Assembly (NCBI RefSeq): GCF_030687575.1
Contig: NZ_CP117439.1
Span: 930,001-994,000, forward strand
Length of the DNA stretch: 64,000 nt
Direction: 5' to 3'
Source of the DNA: Pseudomonas sp. FP2309
GTDB lineage: Bacteria; Pseudomonadota; Gammaproteobacteria; Pseudomonadales; Pseudomonadaceae
Position 1 is the stretch's first letter; each line of letters begins with the position of its first letter. Of the stretch, positions 46,500 to 57,351 are shown piece after piece. Both the position numbers and the translations under genes were made by a program. The notes under the pieces are model-generated. The model did not search any database, was not told the DNA's origin, and worked only from the letters and a program-made list of their open reading frames with translations.

Positions 46500-46895
46500 A
46501 TGAGTTCTGTCCTGCATGAGGATCCGTATCTGGAAAGCTGGCGCTGGATGAGTCGTCAGATTCGCTGCGGACTGGATCCCAATGAGCCTCGTCTGATCGA
46601 ACATTATCTCAACGAGGGACGATACCTGGCGTGTTGCACCGCGACCCATCCGTGGACGATCGCAGAAACGTCATTCCGCTTGTTGATCGACACCGCCAGC
46701 GACATCGCGCTGCCCTGGCATTGGCGTTCCATGTGCATGGACCAAGCCTGGCGCCCGCTGCGTGACCTGGAGCAACTCTCCCACTGTGCCTGCCGCCTCA
46801 AGCGCTGGCAGACCTTTGCCTGGCAATTGGCGACGTGCGAGTTGCTGCCTTCCCTTTCTGTTTCTGACCTGGTGCAAGGATCCTCCGATGAGTAA
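46500..46895 (+). CDS. fagA: Fur-associated gene A protein
   Basis: A 131-residue protein, Trp- and Cys-rich, beginning MSSVLHEDPYLESWRWMSRQIRC. It has no signal peptide or known domain. Its identification rests on position and gene order: Fur box, fagA, fumC, orfX, sodA, as in P. aeruginosa, where fagA is the first gene of the iron-starvation operon. Its function is unknown. It overlaps fumC by eight bases, so translation is coupled. An in-frame GTG three codons earlier (46491) is a possible alternative start. Confidence 0.85.
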   Translation: MSSVLHEDPYLESWRWMSRQIRCGLDPNEPRLIEHYLNEGRYLACCTATHPWTIAETSFRLLIDTASDIALPWHWRSMCMDQAWRPLRDLEQLSHCACRLKRWQTFAWQLATCELLPSLSVSDLVQGSSDE

Positions 46896-48264
46896 CACCC
46901 GTATCGAACGCGACAGCATGGGCGAACTGCAAGTACCTGCCGAGGCCCTGTATGGCGCCCAAACCCAGCGTGCGGTGAACAACTTTCCGATCAGCCATCA
47001 ACGCATGCCGGCGCAGTTCATTCGCGCATTGATCCTGGCCAAGACCGCCGCCGCCAAGGTCAACGTCGACCTCAAGCAGATCAGCGAGGCGCAGGGCAAG
47101 GCCATCGTCGACGCCGCCCAAGGCCTGCTGGAAGGCGATTTCATGCCGCACTTCCCGGTGGATATCTTCCAGACCGGCTCCGGCACCAGTTCCAACATGA
47201 ATGCCAACGAAGTGATTGCCACACTGGCCAGCCGTTTGCTGGGCGAGGCGGTCAACCCAAACGACCATGTGAACTGCGGGCAGAGCAGCAACGACATCAT
47301 CCCGACCACCATCCACGTCAGCGCGGCGTTGGTGTTGCATGAGCAAACACTGCCGGCTCTGTTGCACCTGGTACAGGTGATCGAACAGAAGGCTGAAGAA
47401 GTTCATCCGTTCATCAAGACCGGCCGCACGCACCTGATGGACGCCATGCCAGTACGTATGAGCCAAGTGCTCAATGGCTGGGCGCAACAGCTCAAGGCCA
47501 ATATTGGGCATTTGCAAGACTTGCTGCCAAGCCTGCAGGCCTTGGCCCAGGGCGGCACGGCCGTGGGCACCGGGATCAATGCTCACCCCGAATTCGCAGC
47601 CCGTTTCAGCCAGCAATTGAGCAGCCTCACCGGCGTGAAATTCACACCGGGCAAAAACCTGTTTGCGCTGATCGGTTCCCAGGACACCGCCGTCGCCGTC
47701 TCCGGCCAGCTGAAAGCGACCGCCGTGTCGTTGATGAAAATCGCCAACGACCTGCGTTGGATGAACTCCGGGCCGCTCGCCGGCCTCGGCGAAATCGAGC
47801 TGGAAGGGTTGCAGCCCGGCTCGTCGATCATGCCAGGCAAGGTCAATCCAGTGATCCCGGAAGCCACGGCCATGGTCGCCGCCCAAGTCATCGGCAATGA
47901 CACGGTGATCACGGTCGCCGGGCAGTCGGGTAACTTCGAGCTCAACGTGATGCTGCCGATCATCGCCCAAAACCTGCTCAGTAGCCTTGAATTGCTGGCC
48001 AATTCCAGCCGCTTGTTGGCAGACAAGGCCATCGCCAGCTTCAAGGTCAACGAGGACAAGCTTAAGGAAGCGCTGTCGCGCAACCCGATTCTCGTCACCG
48101 CACTCAACCCGATCATTGGGTACCAAAAGGCCGCTGAAATCGCCAAGAAGGCCTATCAGCAGGGCCGCCCAGTCATTGATGTGGCCCTTGAATACACCGA
48201 TCTGCCCCGCAGCCAACTGGAAGCCCTGCTGGATCCGGAAAAGCTCACGGCCGGCGGCGTGTAA
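46888..48264 (+). CDS. fumC: Class II fumarate hydratase (iron-independent)
   Basis: A 458-residue homotetrameric fumarase that interconverts fumarate and malate without an iron-sulfur cluster. The family signature GSSIMPGKVNP is present, as are TGSGTSSNMNANEV and GRTHLMDAMPVRMSQ. Expression with fagA and sodA under Fur means that this cluster-free fumarase replaces the iron enzyme when iron is short. The ATG at 46888 lies inside the end of fagA; AAGGA is upstream. Confidence 0.96.
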   Translation: MSNTRIERDSMGELQVPAEALYGAQTQRAVNNFPISHQRMPAQFIRALILAKTAAAKVNVDLKQISEAQGKAIVDAAQGLLEGDFMPHFPVDIFQTGSGTSSNMNANEVIATLASRLLGEAVNPNDHVNCGQSSNDIIPTTIHVSAALVLHEQTLPALLHLVQVIEQKAEEVHPFIKTGRTHLMDAMPVRMSQVLNGWAQQLKANIGHLQDLLPSLQALAQGGTAVGTGINAHPEFAARFSQQLSSLTGVKFTPGKNLFALIGSQDTAVAVSGQLKATAVSLMKIANDLRWMNSGPLAGLGEIELEGLQPGSSIMPGKVNPVIPEATAMVAAQVIGNDTVITVAGQSGNFELNVMLPIIAQNLLSSLELLANSSRLLADKAIASFKVNEDKLKEALSRNPILVTALNPIIGYQKAAEIAKKAYQQGRPVIDVALEYTDLPRSQLEALLDPEKLTAGGV

Positions 48265-48289
48265 TCCGACTCTGCCTTGGAGGTGCATC

Positions 48290-48718
48290 ATGGAGCACTG
48301 GAAACGCACGATCGAACGGGCCAATCGCTGCTTTATGCAAGGCGAGTTGGTCGATGCCCGCGAGGCCTATTTGCAGGCACTGGCGCTGGCTCAGGTGTTG
48401 TTCGAACGCTGGGCGGATGCCGACGAAGCCGTGGCGGCGTGTGTCATTTCCCATCACAACCTGGCGGACCTGCACCTGCGCCTGAACCAGCCCGAGGAAA
48501 GCGCCGAATACCTCTGTGCCATTCATCAGCGTCTGCTGCAGACCATGCAGGACGCTCGCCTGAGCCCGCAATTGCGTGAAGCAGCGCTGCGCCAAAGCAG
48601 CAAGACCTACGTCGAACTGTTGAATTTCATCAGCGATCACGGCGAGTACCCGCGTACTCATCGCTTGCTGGGCGGTACTGCGGCGCAACCGATCACTCCA
48701 CACTACGGAGCACATTGA
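48290..48718 (+). CDS. OrfX of the fagA-fumC-sodA operon, TPR-like helical protein
   Basis: A 142-residue protein beginning [39 protein letters not shown], with helix-turn-helix pairs resembling tetratricopeptide repeats (also [22 protein letters not shown]). No enzyme motif is visible; a protein-binding role is an inference from the fold. Conserved between fumC and sodA in pseudomonads. GGAGGTG precedes its ATG, and sodA starts one base after its stop. Confidence 0.87.
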   Translation: MEHWKRTIERANRCFMQGELVDAREAYLQALALAQVLFERWADADEAVAACVISHHNLADLHLRLNQPEESAEYLCAIHQRLLQTMQDARLSPQLREAALRQSSKTYVELLNFISDHGEYPRTHRLLGGTAAQPITPHYGAH

Positions 48719-48719
48719 T

Positions 48720-49331
48720 ATGACTTACACCTTGCCTGCCTTGCCCTACGCCTACGATGCCCTGGAGCCGCATATCGATGCGCAAACCATGGAGATTCAT
48801 TACACCAAGCATCACCAGACCTACATCAATAACCTCAACGCCGCTATCGAAGGCACCGAGTTCGCCGGTTGGCCGATAGAGAAACTGGTGTCCAGCGTTC
48901 AGCAACTGCCGGAAAAACTCCGTGCGGCGGTGATCAACCAAGGGGGTGGTCATGCCAACCACTCGCTTTTCTGGGCCGTGATGTCGCCTGAAGGAGGAGG
49001 CAAGCCCGACGGCGCGATCGGCAAGGCTATTGAAGAGCAGTTGGGTGGTTTTGACAGTTTCAAGGAAGCCTTCACCAAGGCCGCATTGACTCGTTTCGGC
49101 AGTGGCTGGGCCTGGCTGAGCGTTACGCCACAGAAGACGCTGGTGGTGGAAAGCAGCGGTAACCAGGACAGCCCGCTGATGAACGGCAACACGCCGATCC
49201 TTGGCCTTGACGTCTGGGAACACGCCTACTACCTGCGCTATCAGAACCGACGCCCCGAATACATCAATGCCTTCTACAGTGTCATTAACTGGCCGGAAGT
49301 TGCTGCACGCTATCAGGCCGCCTTGGCCTGA
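48720..49331 (+). CDS. sodA: Superoxide dismutase, manganese type
   Basis: A 203-residue cytosolic enzyme. Metal ligands are His27 (MEIHYTKHH), the His in NHSLFWAVM, and the Asp and His of [10 protein letters not shown]. The [11 protein letters not shown] pattern and the Fur-controlled operon fit the Mn form, called sodM or sodA in Pseudomonas. Replacing iron SOD with Mn SOD during iron lack matches the role of fumC next to it. Confidence 0.95.
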   Translation: MTYTLPALPYAYDALEPHIDAQTMEIHYTKHHQTYINNLNAAIEGTEFAGWPIEKLVSSVQQLPEKLRAAVINQGGGHANHSLFWAVMSPEGGGKPDGAIGKAIEEQLGGFDSFKEAFTKAALTRFGSGWAWLSVTPQKTLVVESSGNQDSPLMNGNTPILGLDVWEHAYYLRYQNRRPEYINAFYSVINWPEVAARYQAALA

Positions 49332-49364
49332 CATTCACCTTCATAACAAGATCTAAGGTCGACT

Positions 49365-50258
49365 ATGGGCACTGACACATTGGCGATCAGCAGCGTGCGA
49401 TTGTTTCGTTATGCGTTTGGCTCGCTGCTGTTATTGGCAGGTATTGCATTGCTGGTGGCCCACGGGCTGGCCTGGCTTGATCTCGAACCGCGCATCCTGC
49501 GCGCCTTGCAGGGCGGCGCAATTTGCGCGCTCGGCACGGCGTTGGGCGCGGTTCCGGTATTGGTGATTCGGCGAATGCCGGTCGCCCTGAGCGACACGCT
49601 GCTGGGGTTTGGTGCCGGAGTGATGCTGGCGGCGACGGCCTTTTCGCTGGTTGTGCCGGGTATTGCTGCGGCTGAGAGCCTGGGGCTCTCGTCCTGGGGC
49701 GCTGGCGGGCTGATCAGCTTTGGCATCATGCTGGGCGCTTTCGGGTTGTACCTGGTCGATCGCAAGGTCTCCGGCGCCAGCCCGGAAATGCTTGTGGGCA
49801 CACCGGATAAACCGGTGATCCCACCGCGCATCTGGTTGTTTGTGTTCGCCATCATTGCCCACAACATTCCGGAGGGCATGGCGGTGGGCGTCTCCGCCGG
49901 TGGCGTAATGCCGGATGCCGACAGCCTGGCCATGGGGATTGCCCTGCAGGATGTGCCCGAAGGTCTGGTGATTGCGTTGGTGTTGGCTGGGGCGGGGATG
50001 TCGCGGGTCAAGGCGTTCCTGATCGGTGCGGCATCCGGTTTGGTAGAGCCTGTATTCGCTGTGCTTTGTGCCTGGTTGGTGACCCTGGCCGAGGTGCTGT
50101 TGCCGTTGGGTCTGGCATTGGCCGCGGGCGCAATGTTGTTGGTGGTGACCCATGAGGTGATCCCGGAATCGCGGCGCAATGGTCACGAAAAGCTCGCCAG
50201 TCTGGGCCTGTGCATCGGGTTTTGTTTGATGATGGTGATGGATACCGCATTGGGGTGA
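49365..50258 (+). CDS. ZIP-family metal transporter
   Basis: A 297-residue membrane protein with eight helices. The metal-site motifs HNIPEGMAVGV and LQDVPEGLVIAL lie in helices 4 and 5, and HEVIPES near the end. Most ZIP proteins import zinc, manganese or iron; a ZIP gene follows sodA in P. aeruginosa as well. Whether it is part of the Fur operon is unclear; the 33-base gap to sodA has no terminator. Supply of manganese for the neighbouring dismutase is attractive but unproven. Confidence 0.85.
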   Translation: MGTDTLAISSVRLFRYAFGSLLLLAGIALLVAHGLAWLDLEPRILRALQGGAICALGTALGAVPVLVIRRMPVALSDTLLGFGAGVMLAATAFSLVVPGIAAAESLGLSSWGAGGLISFGIMLGAFGLYLVDRKVSGASPEMLVGTPDKPVIPPRIWLFVFAIIAHNIPEGMAVGVSAGGVMPDADSLAMGIALQDVPEGLVIALVLAGAGMSRVKAFLIGAASGLVEPVFAVLCAWLVTLAEVLLPLGLALAAGAMLLVVTHEVIPESRRNGHEKLASLGLCIGFCLMMVMDTALG

Positions 50259-50286
50259 AGCCGTTGCGGCTTCACGCCTGTCTCAA

Positions 50287-50308
50287 AGGGTGAGCTTACT
50301 CACCCTCA
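50287..50308 (-). terminator. Hairpin spanning the ptsO stop codon
   Basis: GGGTGAG and CTCACCC flank four bases that include the TAA of ptsO; three T residues follow on the minus strand. A probable end of the rpoN-hpf-ptsN-rapZ-ptsO transcript. A separate GTGAAGCCG/CGGCTTCAC hairpin at 50255-50275 covers the stop of the ZIP gene. Confidence 0.55.
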
Positions 50309-50568
50309 TCAAAGTAGTTATTGATCAGCGCCACTAGGGCGTCCATCGCTTCCTGCTCTTGCTCGCCTTCGGTCTTCAAATGAATCGTGGTGCCTTTGCC
50401 GGCCGCCAGCATCATCATCGCCATGATGCTTTTGCCATCGACCATGCTCTCTGGTGTGCGCCCAGCGCGGATTTGGCAAGGGAACTGCCCGGCGACGCCG
50501 ACGAATTTGGCCGAGGCCCGGGCGTGTAAACCCAGCTTGTTGATGATTTGAATTTCACGAGCGGGCAT
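50296..50568 (-). CDS. ptsO: Nitrogen PTS phosphocarrier protein NPr
   Basis: A 90-residue HPr-like protein with phospho-acceptor His15 in KLGLHARASA and the second-site region MVDGKSIMAMMMLAAGKG. In the PTS-Ntr cascade it receives phosphate from PtsP and passes it to PtsN. Last gene of the rpoN cluster, next to rapZ. Confidence 0.95.
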   Translation of the reverse strand: MPAREIQIINKLGLHARASAKFVGVAGQFPCQIRAGRTPESMVDGKSIMAMMMLAAGKGTTIHLKTEGEQEQEAMDALVALINNYFDEGE

Positions 50569-50584
50569 CGCGGGGGTGTTCCTT

Positions 50585-51442
50585 TCAGCTGAGGTCGCGG
50601 TGGCGAACCTGGACGTTCTTGAGGGTTTGTTGCAGCACCTGGCCCAGGCGCTCGGTCAGGTATACCGATCGGTGGTGACCACCGGTGCAGCCGATGGCAA
50701 TGGTGACATAGGCGCGGTTACTCGCGGCAAAGCGCGGCAACCATTTGAGCAGGTAGCTGGAGATGTCCTGGAACATCTCCTCCACATCCGGCTGTGCGGC
50801 CAGATAATCGGCCACGGGCTGATCCAGCCCGGACTGGTCACGTAGCTCGGGCTTCCAATAAGGATTGGGCAGGCAGCGCACGTCGAACACCAGGTCGGCG
50901 TCCACCGGCATGCCGCGCTTGAAGCCAAAAGATTCGACGAGAAACGCCGTGCCCGGCTCCGGCTGGTTCAGCAGGCGCAGCTTGATGGCGTCGCGTAACT
51001 GATACAGGTTGAGGCTGGTGGTGTTGATCTTGAGGTCGGCCAGATCAATGATCGGCCCCAGTAGCTTGGTTTCGTCTTCGATGGCTTCGGCGAGGGAACG
51101 ATGCGGGCTGCTGAGGGGGTGGCGACGACGGGTCTCTGAGAAGCGCTTGAGCAACGTCTCCTCGTCGGCATCCAGGTACAGCACGTCGCAATGAATGTGT
51201 TTGGCGCGCACTTCCTCAAGCAGTTCCGGGAAGCGCGAAAGATGGCTGGGCAGGTTACGGGCGTCAATCGAAACAGCAACCAGCGGTTGTGCGAGTTCGG
51301 TGTGGATCAAAGCGCGTTCTGCCAGCTCAGGCAGCAGGCCGGCCGGCAGGTTGTCGATGCAATAGAAACCGCTGTCCTCAAGAACATTGAGGGCGGTGCT
51401 TTTACCCGAGCCGGAGCGGCCGCTGACGATGATCAAACGCAT
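50585..51442 (-). CDS. rapZ: RNase adapter protein RapZ
   Basis: A 285-residue protein. The N-domain has a Walker A motif GRSGSGKST (8-16), the C-domain has [15 protein letters not shown], which binds glucosamine-6-phosphate and the GlmZ RNA in E. coli. There RapZ presents GlmZ to RNase E. Pseudomonads lack obvious GlmY/GlmZ, so the RNA partner here is unknown. Between ptsN and ptsO, 2 bases from ptsN. Confidence 0.94.
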   Translation of the reverse strand: MRLIIVSGRSGSGKSTALNVLEDSGFYCIDNLPAGLLPELAERALIHTELAQPLVAVSIDARNLPSHLSRFPELLEEVRAKHIHCDVLYLDADEETLLKRFSETRRRHPLSSPHRSLAEAIEDETKLLGPIIDLADLKINTTSLNLYQLRDAIKLRLLNQPEPGTAFLVESFGFKRGMPVDADLVFDVRCLPNPYWKPELRDQSGLDQPVADYLAAQPDVEEMFQDISSYLLKWLPRFAASNRAYVTIAIGCTGGHHRSVYLTERLGQVLQQTLKNVQVRHRDLS

Positions 51443-51444
51443 GA

Positions 51445-51909
51445 TTACTGCCCGCTTTGTTCATCCAGGACAACTTGATACAGCGCCCCATTGCTGTTGG
51501 CGCTGCGCAGTTTGTCGCGTACTTCCTTGCGGTCGAGCATGCTGGCGATCTGCCGAAGCAGTTCCAGGTGTGCATCGGTGGCAGCTTCCGGGACCAGCAG
51601 AACGAACAGCAGGTCGACCGGGGCGCCATCGATGGCGTCGAAATCGATAGGGGCGTCCAAGTGCAGCAGGGCGCTTACGGGGGACTCGCAGCCTTTGAGG
51701 CGGCAGTGAGGAATCGCGATGCCGTTGCCAAAACCGGTGGAACCGAGTTTTTCACGGGCAATCAGGGCCTCGAAGACATCTTGCATCTCCAGATCCGGCA
51801 CTTCGCGTGCGATCAGGTTGGCAATTTGTTCGAGGGCTTTCTTCTTGCTGCCGCCCGGCGCGTTCACGAGGGAACGGCCGGGGGTCAGGATGGTTTCAAG
51901 TCGGATCAT
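51445..51909 (-). CDS. ptsN: Nitrogen PTS enzyme IIA(Ntr)
   Basis: A 154-residue EIIA of the fructose-mannitol type, with phospho-acceptor His68 in [14 protein letters not shown]. It controls potassium transport, polyhydroxyalkanoate and carbon/nitrogen balance in Pseudomonas and is not a sugar carrier. It sits 10 bases after hpf in the rpoN cluster. Confidence 0.95.
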   Translation of the reverse strand: MIRLETILTPGRSLVNAPGGSKKKALEQIANLIAREVPDLEMQDVFEALIAREKLGSTGFGNGIAIPHCRLKGCESPVSALLHLDAPIDFDAIDGAPVDLLFVLLVPEAATDAHLELLRQIASMLDRKEVRDKLRSANSNGALYQVVLDEQSGQ

Positions 51910-51919
51910 GGGGGGGGAG

Positions 51920-52225
51920 TTAACGACCTGTGCCCTGAAGCAGGCTCAGATTCTTTTCCTTATGCTTTTTGAGTTGGCGGTCAAGCTTGTCTGTGAGCAA
52001 GTCGATTGATGCATACATGTCTTCATGCTCGGCATTGGCTACCACTTCGCCGCCGGGTATCTGAAGTGTCGCTTCGATTTTCTGCTGAAGCTTGTCGACC
52101 TTCATGATGACCTGCACGTTGGTGATCTTGTCGAAATGGCCCTCAAGCTTCCTAAGCTTCTGCTCTACGTAGTCGCGTAGTGGAGGGGTGACTTCTACAT
52201 GGTGTCCACTGATGTTGACTTGCAT
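51920..52225 (-). CDS. hpf: Ribosome hibernation promoting factor, short form
   Basis: A 101-residue RaiA/HPF protein (MQVNISGHHVEVTPPLRDYVEQKLRKLEGHFDKITNVQVIM) ending in a basic tail KKHKEKNLSLLQ. The short form joins with RMF to make 100S ribosomes in stationary phase. The start at 52225 is preceded by GAAGGAG; the frame extends further but without support. Between rpoN and ptsN. Confidence 0.95.
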   Translation of the reverse strand: MQVNISGHHVEVTPPLRDYVEQKLRKLEGHFDKITNVQVIMKVDKLQQKIEATLQIPGGEVVANAEHEDMYASIDLLTDKLDRQLKKHKEKNLSLLQGTGR

Positions 52226-52300
52226 ACAGCTTCTCCTTCGTTGCCAGTGCATAAAGCGGTGGGCAGGAATACCCACCACTGGAACGCTGTGGCCCGCCCG

Positions 52301-53794
52301 TCACATCAAACGCTTACGCTCGCTGGAAGGCGCGATCCCAAGGGATTCGCGGTACTTGGCGACGGTTCGACGGGCGACCTGAATGCCTTGTGCCTCCAGT
52401 AAACCAGCGATCTTGCTGTCACTCAACGGCTTTTTCTGATTTTCCGCGGCAACCAGTTTTTTGATGATCGCGCGGATCGCTGTGGACGAGCATTCGCCGC
52501 CTTCGGAGGTGCTTACATGGCTGGAGAAAAAGTATTTCAACTCATAGATACCCCGTGGGGTATGCATGAATTTTTGCGTCGTTACCCGTGAAATCGTTGA
52601 TTCGTGCATGCCCACCGCTTCTGCGATGTCATGCAGCACCAGGGGTTTCATTGCCTCGTCGCCATATTCCAGGAAGCCGCGCTGGTGCTCGACGATCTGG
52701 GTGGCGACTTTCATCAGGGTTTCGTTGCGGCTTTGCAGGCTCTTGATAAACCAGCGCGCTTCCTGCAACTGGTTGCGCATGAAGGTGTTGTCGGCACTGG
52801 TGTCGGCGCGACGCACGAAACCGGCATATTGCGGGTTGACCCGCAGACGTGGCACCGACTCCTGGTTCAGCTCTACCAGCCAGCGTTCGTTGTCTTTGCG
52901 CACAATCACATCGGGTACAACGTATTCGGCTTCGCTGGATTCGATCTGCGAGCCCGGGCGTGGGTTGAGGCTTTGCACCAGCTCGATAACCTGGCGCAGT
53001 TCGTCTTCCTTGAGTTTCATGCGGCGCATCAACTGGCTGTAGTCGCGGCTGCCCAGCAGGTCGATGTAGTCAGTGACCAGTCGTTGGGCTTCGGCCAGCC
53101 AAGGCGTCTTGGCGGGCAACTGGCGCAGTTGCAGCAGCAGGCATTCGCTCAAGGTGCGGGCGCCGATACCGGCAGGCTCGAACTGCTGGATGCGGTGCAG
53201 CACGGCTTCGATTTCGTCCAGCTCGATGTCCAGCTCCGGATCGAAGGCCTCTAGTATTTCTTCGAGTGTCTCGTCCAGATAGCCCTGGTTGTTAATGCAA
53301 TCGATCAGGGTGACAGCGATCAGACGATCGGTGTCGGACATCGGTGCCAGGTTCAATTGCCACAACAGATGGCTCTGCAGGCTCTCGCCGACGGAGGTGC
53401 GGGTGGTGAAGTCCCACTCGTCATCGTCGTTGCTGGGCAGGCTGCTGGCGCTGGTCTGGTAGACGTCTTCCCAGGCAGTGTCCACCGGGAGTTCGTTGGG
53501 AATGCGCTCGTTCCATTCGCCTTCCTCGAGGTTGTCCACCGTCGGGGCCGTTTCCTGGTAAGAGGGTTCCTGAACGTCGGAATTGGGTTTTTGCTCGATG
53601 TTGTCGGCCAGCGGGTCTGCATTATCGAAGTCGTCGCCTTCTTCCTGGCGTTCGAGCATCGGATTGGACTCCAGGGCCTCCTGGATTTCCTGTTGCAGGT
53701 CCAGCGTCGACAATTGGAGCAGGCGGATGGCCTGTTGCAGCTGCGGTGTCATCGTCAGCTGCTGGCCCATTCTCAGGACTAGCGATGGTTTCAT
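52301..53794 (-). CDS. rpoN: RNA polymerase sigma-54 factor RpoN
   Basis: A 497-residue sigma-54. Region I is Gln/Leu-rich ([41 protein letters not shown]), region II is acidic (about 55-115), and region III carries the core-binding and DNA-binding parts, ending in the RpoN box [10 protein letters not shown] that reads the -24 element. It directs nitrogen, flagellar and many catabolic genes. First gene of the rpoN-hpf-ptsN-rapZ-ptsO cluster, 197 bases after lptB. Confidence 0.97.
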   Translation of the reverse strand: MKPSLVLRMGQQLTMTPQLQQAIRLLQLSTLDLQQEIQEALESNPMLERQEEGDDFDNADPLADNIEQKPNSDVQEPSYQETAPTVDNLEEGEWNERIPNELPVDTAWEDVYQTSASSLPSNDDDEWDFTTRTSVGESLQSHLLWQLNLAPMSDTDRLIAVTLIDCINNQGYLDETLEEILEAFDPELDIELDEIEAVLHRIQQFEPAGIGARTLSECLLLQLRQLPAKTPWLAEAQRLVTDYIDLLGSRDYSQLMRRMKLKEDELRQVIELVQSLNPRPGSQIESSEAEYVVPDVIVRKDNERWLVELNQESVPRLRVNPQYAGFVRRADTSADNTFMRNQLQEARWFIKSLQSRNETLMKVATQIVEHQRGFLEYGDEAMKPLVLHDIAEAVGMHESTISRVTTQKFMHTPRGIYELKYFFSSHVSTSEGGECSSTAIRAIIKKLVAAENQKKPLSDSKIAGLLEAQGIQVARRTVAKYRESLGIAPSSERKRLM

Positions 53795-53991
53795 GGCAGG
53801 GGCTTAACACCTTATTCGCCGGCGCAATGCGCCATCCACGACAGGGCGCGTGAGCGCCAAACATAAGCAAATTATATGCCTGATATCGAGGGCTTTGCCT
53901 AGAGCGCGGTAACAATAAAAATCCGGAGGTTTTCTATTAATGTCCGCGCTTAAGGCAAGCTACCTGCCACCACCTTCAATAGCCGGTGGAT

Positions 53992-54716
<725 letters not shown>

Positions 54717-54717
<1 letters not shown>

Positions 54718-55250
54718 TACTCGGCCTTCTTCTTCGGCTGGATAACCATGTCGATACGGGGGCGTGGTGCAGTCACCTTGTTGCCATTGGCGCGCCCGGC
54801 GTTGGCGATCTGTTTCACAGTGTCATAGGTGATCTTCTCGCCTTCCGTGGAGTTTCCATCGGGGCTCAGTACCTTGGCCTGGTCGATCAGCACGATGCGA
54901 TTCTGTTGCGCGTGATACTGGATGGTCTTGCCGTAGCCCTTCATCGGGCCGGTATCGGTCGCTGCCTGCTTCTGTTCGAAGTAAGCCAGGTTGCCGACCG
55001 AGGTCACCACATCAATATCGCCCGCCGCAGTGCGCGTCAGCGTCACCGTGTTGCCGGTGATCTTCATCGAACCCTGGGTGATGATCACGCCGCCGGTGTA
55101 GGTGGCGACGCCTTGTTTGTCATCGAGCTGCGCGTCGTCAGCCGAGATGTGGATCGGTTGCTGGCTATCGTTCGGCAGAGCCCAGGCGCTCACGCTTCCC
55201 AGTGCTGCGCCCAAACCGAGCAAAATAGGGAGAGTTTTAACGAGCCTCAT
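54717..55250 (-). CDS. lptA: Periplasmic LPS bridge protein LptA
   Basis: A 177-residue OstA-fold protein with a signal peptide (about 1-25, ending SAWA). It stacks into a beta-jellyroll bridge that carries LPS from LptC to LptD ([37 protein letters not shown]). Overlaps the lptC gene by 14 bases. Confidence 0.95.
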
Positions 55251-55809
55251 ACTGTCCTCTTACGTTCGATAGCAGGTGTATCCTGCTTTCTTTCAAATAC
55301 GCTTTCATTCCCTTGCCAGTCGATACTCCGCCAGCGCCGTCGATTCTAACGTCTTGCTCGGTCTGCGCATATTGCTTCTGTGGGAATACGGTCATGCGGC
55401 TGGAAGTAATCACCGTGTCGCGGTTCTTGGCGTCAGTGCGCGCAACGCGCACCGAGTCGATCAGCTCGACTTCGGTGCCGTCCGGGTTCACCTCGCCACG
55501 CTTGCTGGTGACATGCCACGGAAATTCGGTGCCGCGATACAGGTTGAGGTCCGGGTTGGTCAGCAGCGTGACCTCGCTGGCCTTCACATGCTCGACTTTG
55601 TCCGAGGTCATTTCGTACTGCACTTTGCCGTCGGGCAGGAACTGCACGCTATAGGCGTTGGTGGCGTAATAGTCGATAGCGCCTTCGTCGACCTGCGCGG
55701 CAGGCTGGTCGAGGAAGCGCTCCGGGCTGATATTCCAGTAGCCCACCGCCAGAAACAGCGCGGCGATGACCCCGAATAACAGGAAGTTGCGAATCTTTTT
55801 GCTCAGCAT
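55237..55809 (-). CDS. lptC: LPS export protein LptC
   Basis: A 190-residue bitopic protein with one N-terminal helix (about 9-25, NFLLFGVIAALFLAVGYW) and a periplasmic jellyroll domain. It takes LPS from LptBFG and passes it to LptA. Located eight bases after kdsC and overlapping lptA, a continuous LPS operon. Confidence 0.94.
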   Translation of the reverse strand: MLSKKIRNFLLFGVIAALFLAVGYWNISPERFLDQPAAQVDEGAIDYYATNAYSVQFLPDGKVQYEMTSDKVEHVKASEVTLLTNPDLNLYRGTEFPWHVTSKRGEVNPDGTEVELIDSVRVARTDAKNRDTVITSSRMTVFPQKQYAQTEQDVRIDGAGGVSTGKGMKAYLKESRIHLLSNVRGQYEAR

Positions 55810-55817
55810 AAAACGCT

Positions 55818-56342
55818 CTATAGGTAGGCGGCGTGGGCCGCTTCAAGGCTGCCCTGGGCACGCAGGATCAACTCGCAGAACTCGCGTGCAGCACCTTCGC
55901 CGCCACGGGCGGTGGTGATGCCATGGGCGTGTTCGCGAACAAACTCCGCCGCATTGGCGACTGCCATGCCCAGGCCCACTCGGCGAATGACCGGCAAGTC
56001 CGGCAGATCATCGCCCAGATAGGCGACCTGCTCGTAGCTTAGATTGAGTTGGCCAAGTAGCTCGTCCAGAACCACCAGTTTATCCTCGCGGCCTTGATAC
56101 AGGTGAGGAATACCGAGGTTTTGTGCGCGGCGTTCCACAACGGGAGTTTTTCGGCCGCTGATAATCGCCGTTTGCACGCCCGCCGCCATCAGCATTTTGA
56201 TGCCTTGGCCATCGAGAGTGTTGAACGTCTTGAATTCGCTGCCATCTTCGAGAAAGTACAGGCGACCGTCGGTCAGCACGCCGTCTACGTCGAAAATCGC
56301 CAGTTTGATGTGTTTGCCGCGTTGCAGCAGGTCGCTGGTCAT
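55818..56342 (-). CDS. kdsC: 3-deoxy-D-manno-octulosonate 8-phosphate phosphatase KdsC
   Basis: A 174-residue HAD phosphatase (C0 type, no cap). The nucleophile motif is FDVDGVLTDG, and later motifs are IISGRKTPV and YLGDDLPDLPVI. It makes free Kdo for the LPS core. Its ATG directly abuts the kdsD stop codon. Confidence 0.96.
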   Translation of the reverse strand: MTSDLLQRGKHIKLAIFDVDGVLTDGRLYFLEDGSEFKTFNTLDGQGIKMLMAAGVQTAIISGRKTPVVERRAQNLGIPHLYQGREDKLVVLDELLGQLNLSYEQVAYLGDDLPDLPVIRRVGLGMAVANAAEFVREHAHGITTARGGEGAAREFCELILRAQGSLEAAHAAYL

Positions 56343-57317
56343 TTACATCACTCCCGCACGCAACAAGTCGTGCATGTTCAGGGCGCCAACCGGGCGGTCT
56401 TGGTTGTCGACCACCACCAGCGCGCCGATTTTGTGGTCTTCCATGATCTTCAATGCTTCGGCTGCGAGCATTTCAGGGCGTGCAGTCTTGCCGTGAGGGG
56501 TCATTACCGCATCGATGGTCGCTGTGCGGATGTCGATGGTGCGGTCCAGGGTGCGACGCAAGTCACCGTCGGTGAACACCCCGGCCAAACGGCCGTCGGA
56601 TTCCAGGATCACCGTCATGCCCAGACCTTTGCGGGTCATTTCCATCAGCGCGTCCTTCAGCGGGGTACCGCGCTGGACGTGGGGCAATTCATCGCCCGAA
56701 TGCATGACATTTTCCACTTTCAGCAACAGGCGGCGACCCAGGGCACCACCGGGGTGGGAAAACGCAAAATCTTCGGCAGTGAAGCCGCGGGCCTCCAGTA
56801 GCGCCACAGCCAGGGCGTCGCCCATGACCAGGGCCGCGGTGGTGGAGGATGTGGGAGCCAGGTTCAGCGGGCAGGCCTCGTGGGCCACGTGCACGTTCAG
56901 ATTGACTTCGGCGGCCTTGGCCAGCGTCGACTCCGGGTTGCCGGTGATACTGATCATCTGGATTCCCAGGCGCTTGATCAGCGGCAGCAGGGTCACGATC
57001 TCGTTGGTGGTGCCGGAGTTGGACAGCGCAAGAATGATGTCCTCCTTGGTGATCATGCCCATATCGCCATGGCTGGCCTCGGCCGGATGCACGAAAAACG
57101 CGGTGGTCCCGGTACTGGCCAGGGTGGCGGCGATCTTGTTGCCGACGTGACCTGACTTGCCCATGCCGACCACGACAACGCGGCCCTTGCTGGCCAGAAT
57201 CATCTCGCAGGCGCGTACGAAATCTGCGTCGATATGGGCCAGCAAGCCTTCTACGGCTTCCAGTTCGAGGCGGATGGTGCGTTGTGCGGATTGAATAAGG
57301 TCGCTGGATTGGCTCAT
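56343..57317 (-). CDS. kdsD: D-arabinose 5-phosphate isomerase KdsD
   Basis: A 324-residue enzyme with an N-terminal SIS domain (VVVGMGKSGHVGNKIAATL; HPAEASHGDMGMI) and two C-terminal CBS domains (about 205-324). It converts ribulose 5-phosphate to arabinose 5-phosphate, the first step to Kdo. The ATG at 57317 gives MSQSSDLIQSAQRTIRLELEA. First gene of kdsD-kdsC-lptC-lptA-lptB. Confidence 0.95.
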   Translation of the reverse strand: MSQSSDLIQSAQRTIRLELEAVEGLLAHIDADFVRACEMILASKGRVVVVGMGKSGHVGNKIAATLASTGTTAFFVHPAEASHGDMGMITKEDIILALSNSGTTNEIVTLLPLIKRLGIQMISITGNPESTLAKAAEVNLNVHVAHEACPLNLAPTSSTTAALVMGDALAVALLEARGFTAEDFAFSHPGGALGRRLLLKVENVMHSGDELPHVQRGTPLKDALMEMTRKGLGMTVILESDGRLAGVFTDGDLRRTLDRTIDIRTATIDAVMTPHGKTARPEMLAAEALKIMEDHKIGALVVVDNQDRPVGALNMHDLLRAGVM

Positions 57318-57351
57318 GTCTGAAATCGTATAGCCTGACGAAAAGGCGGCG

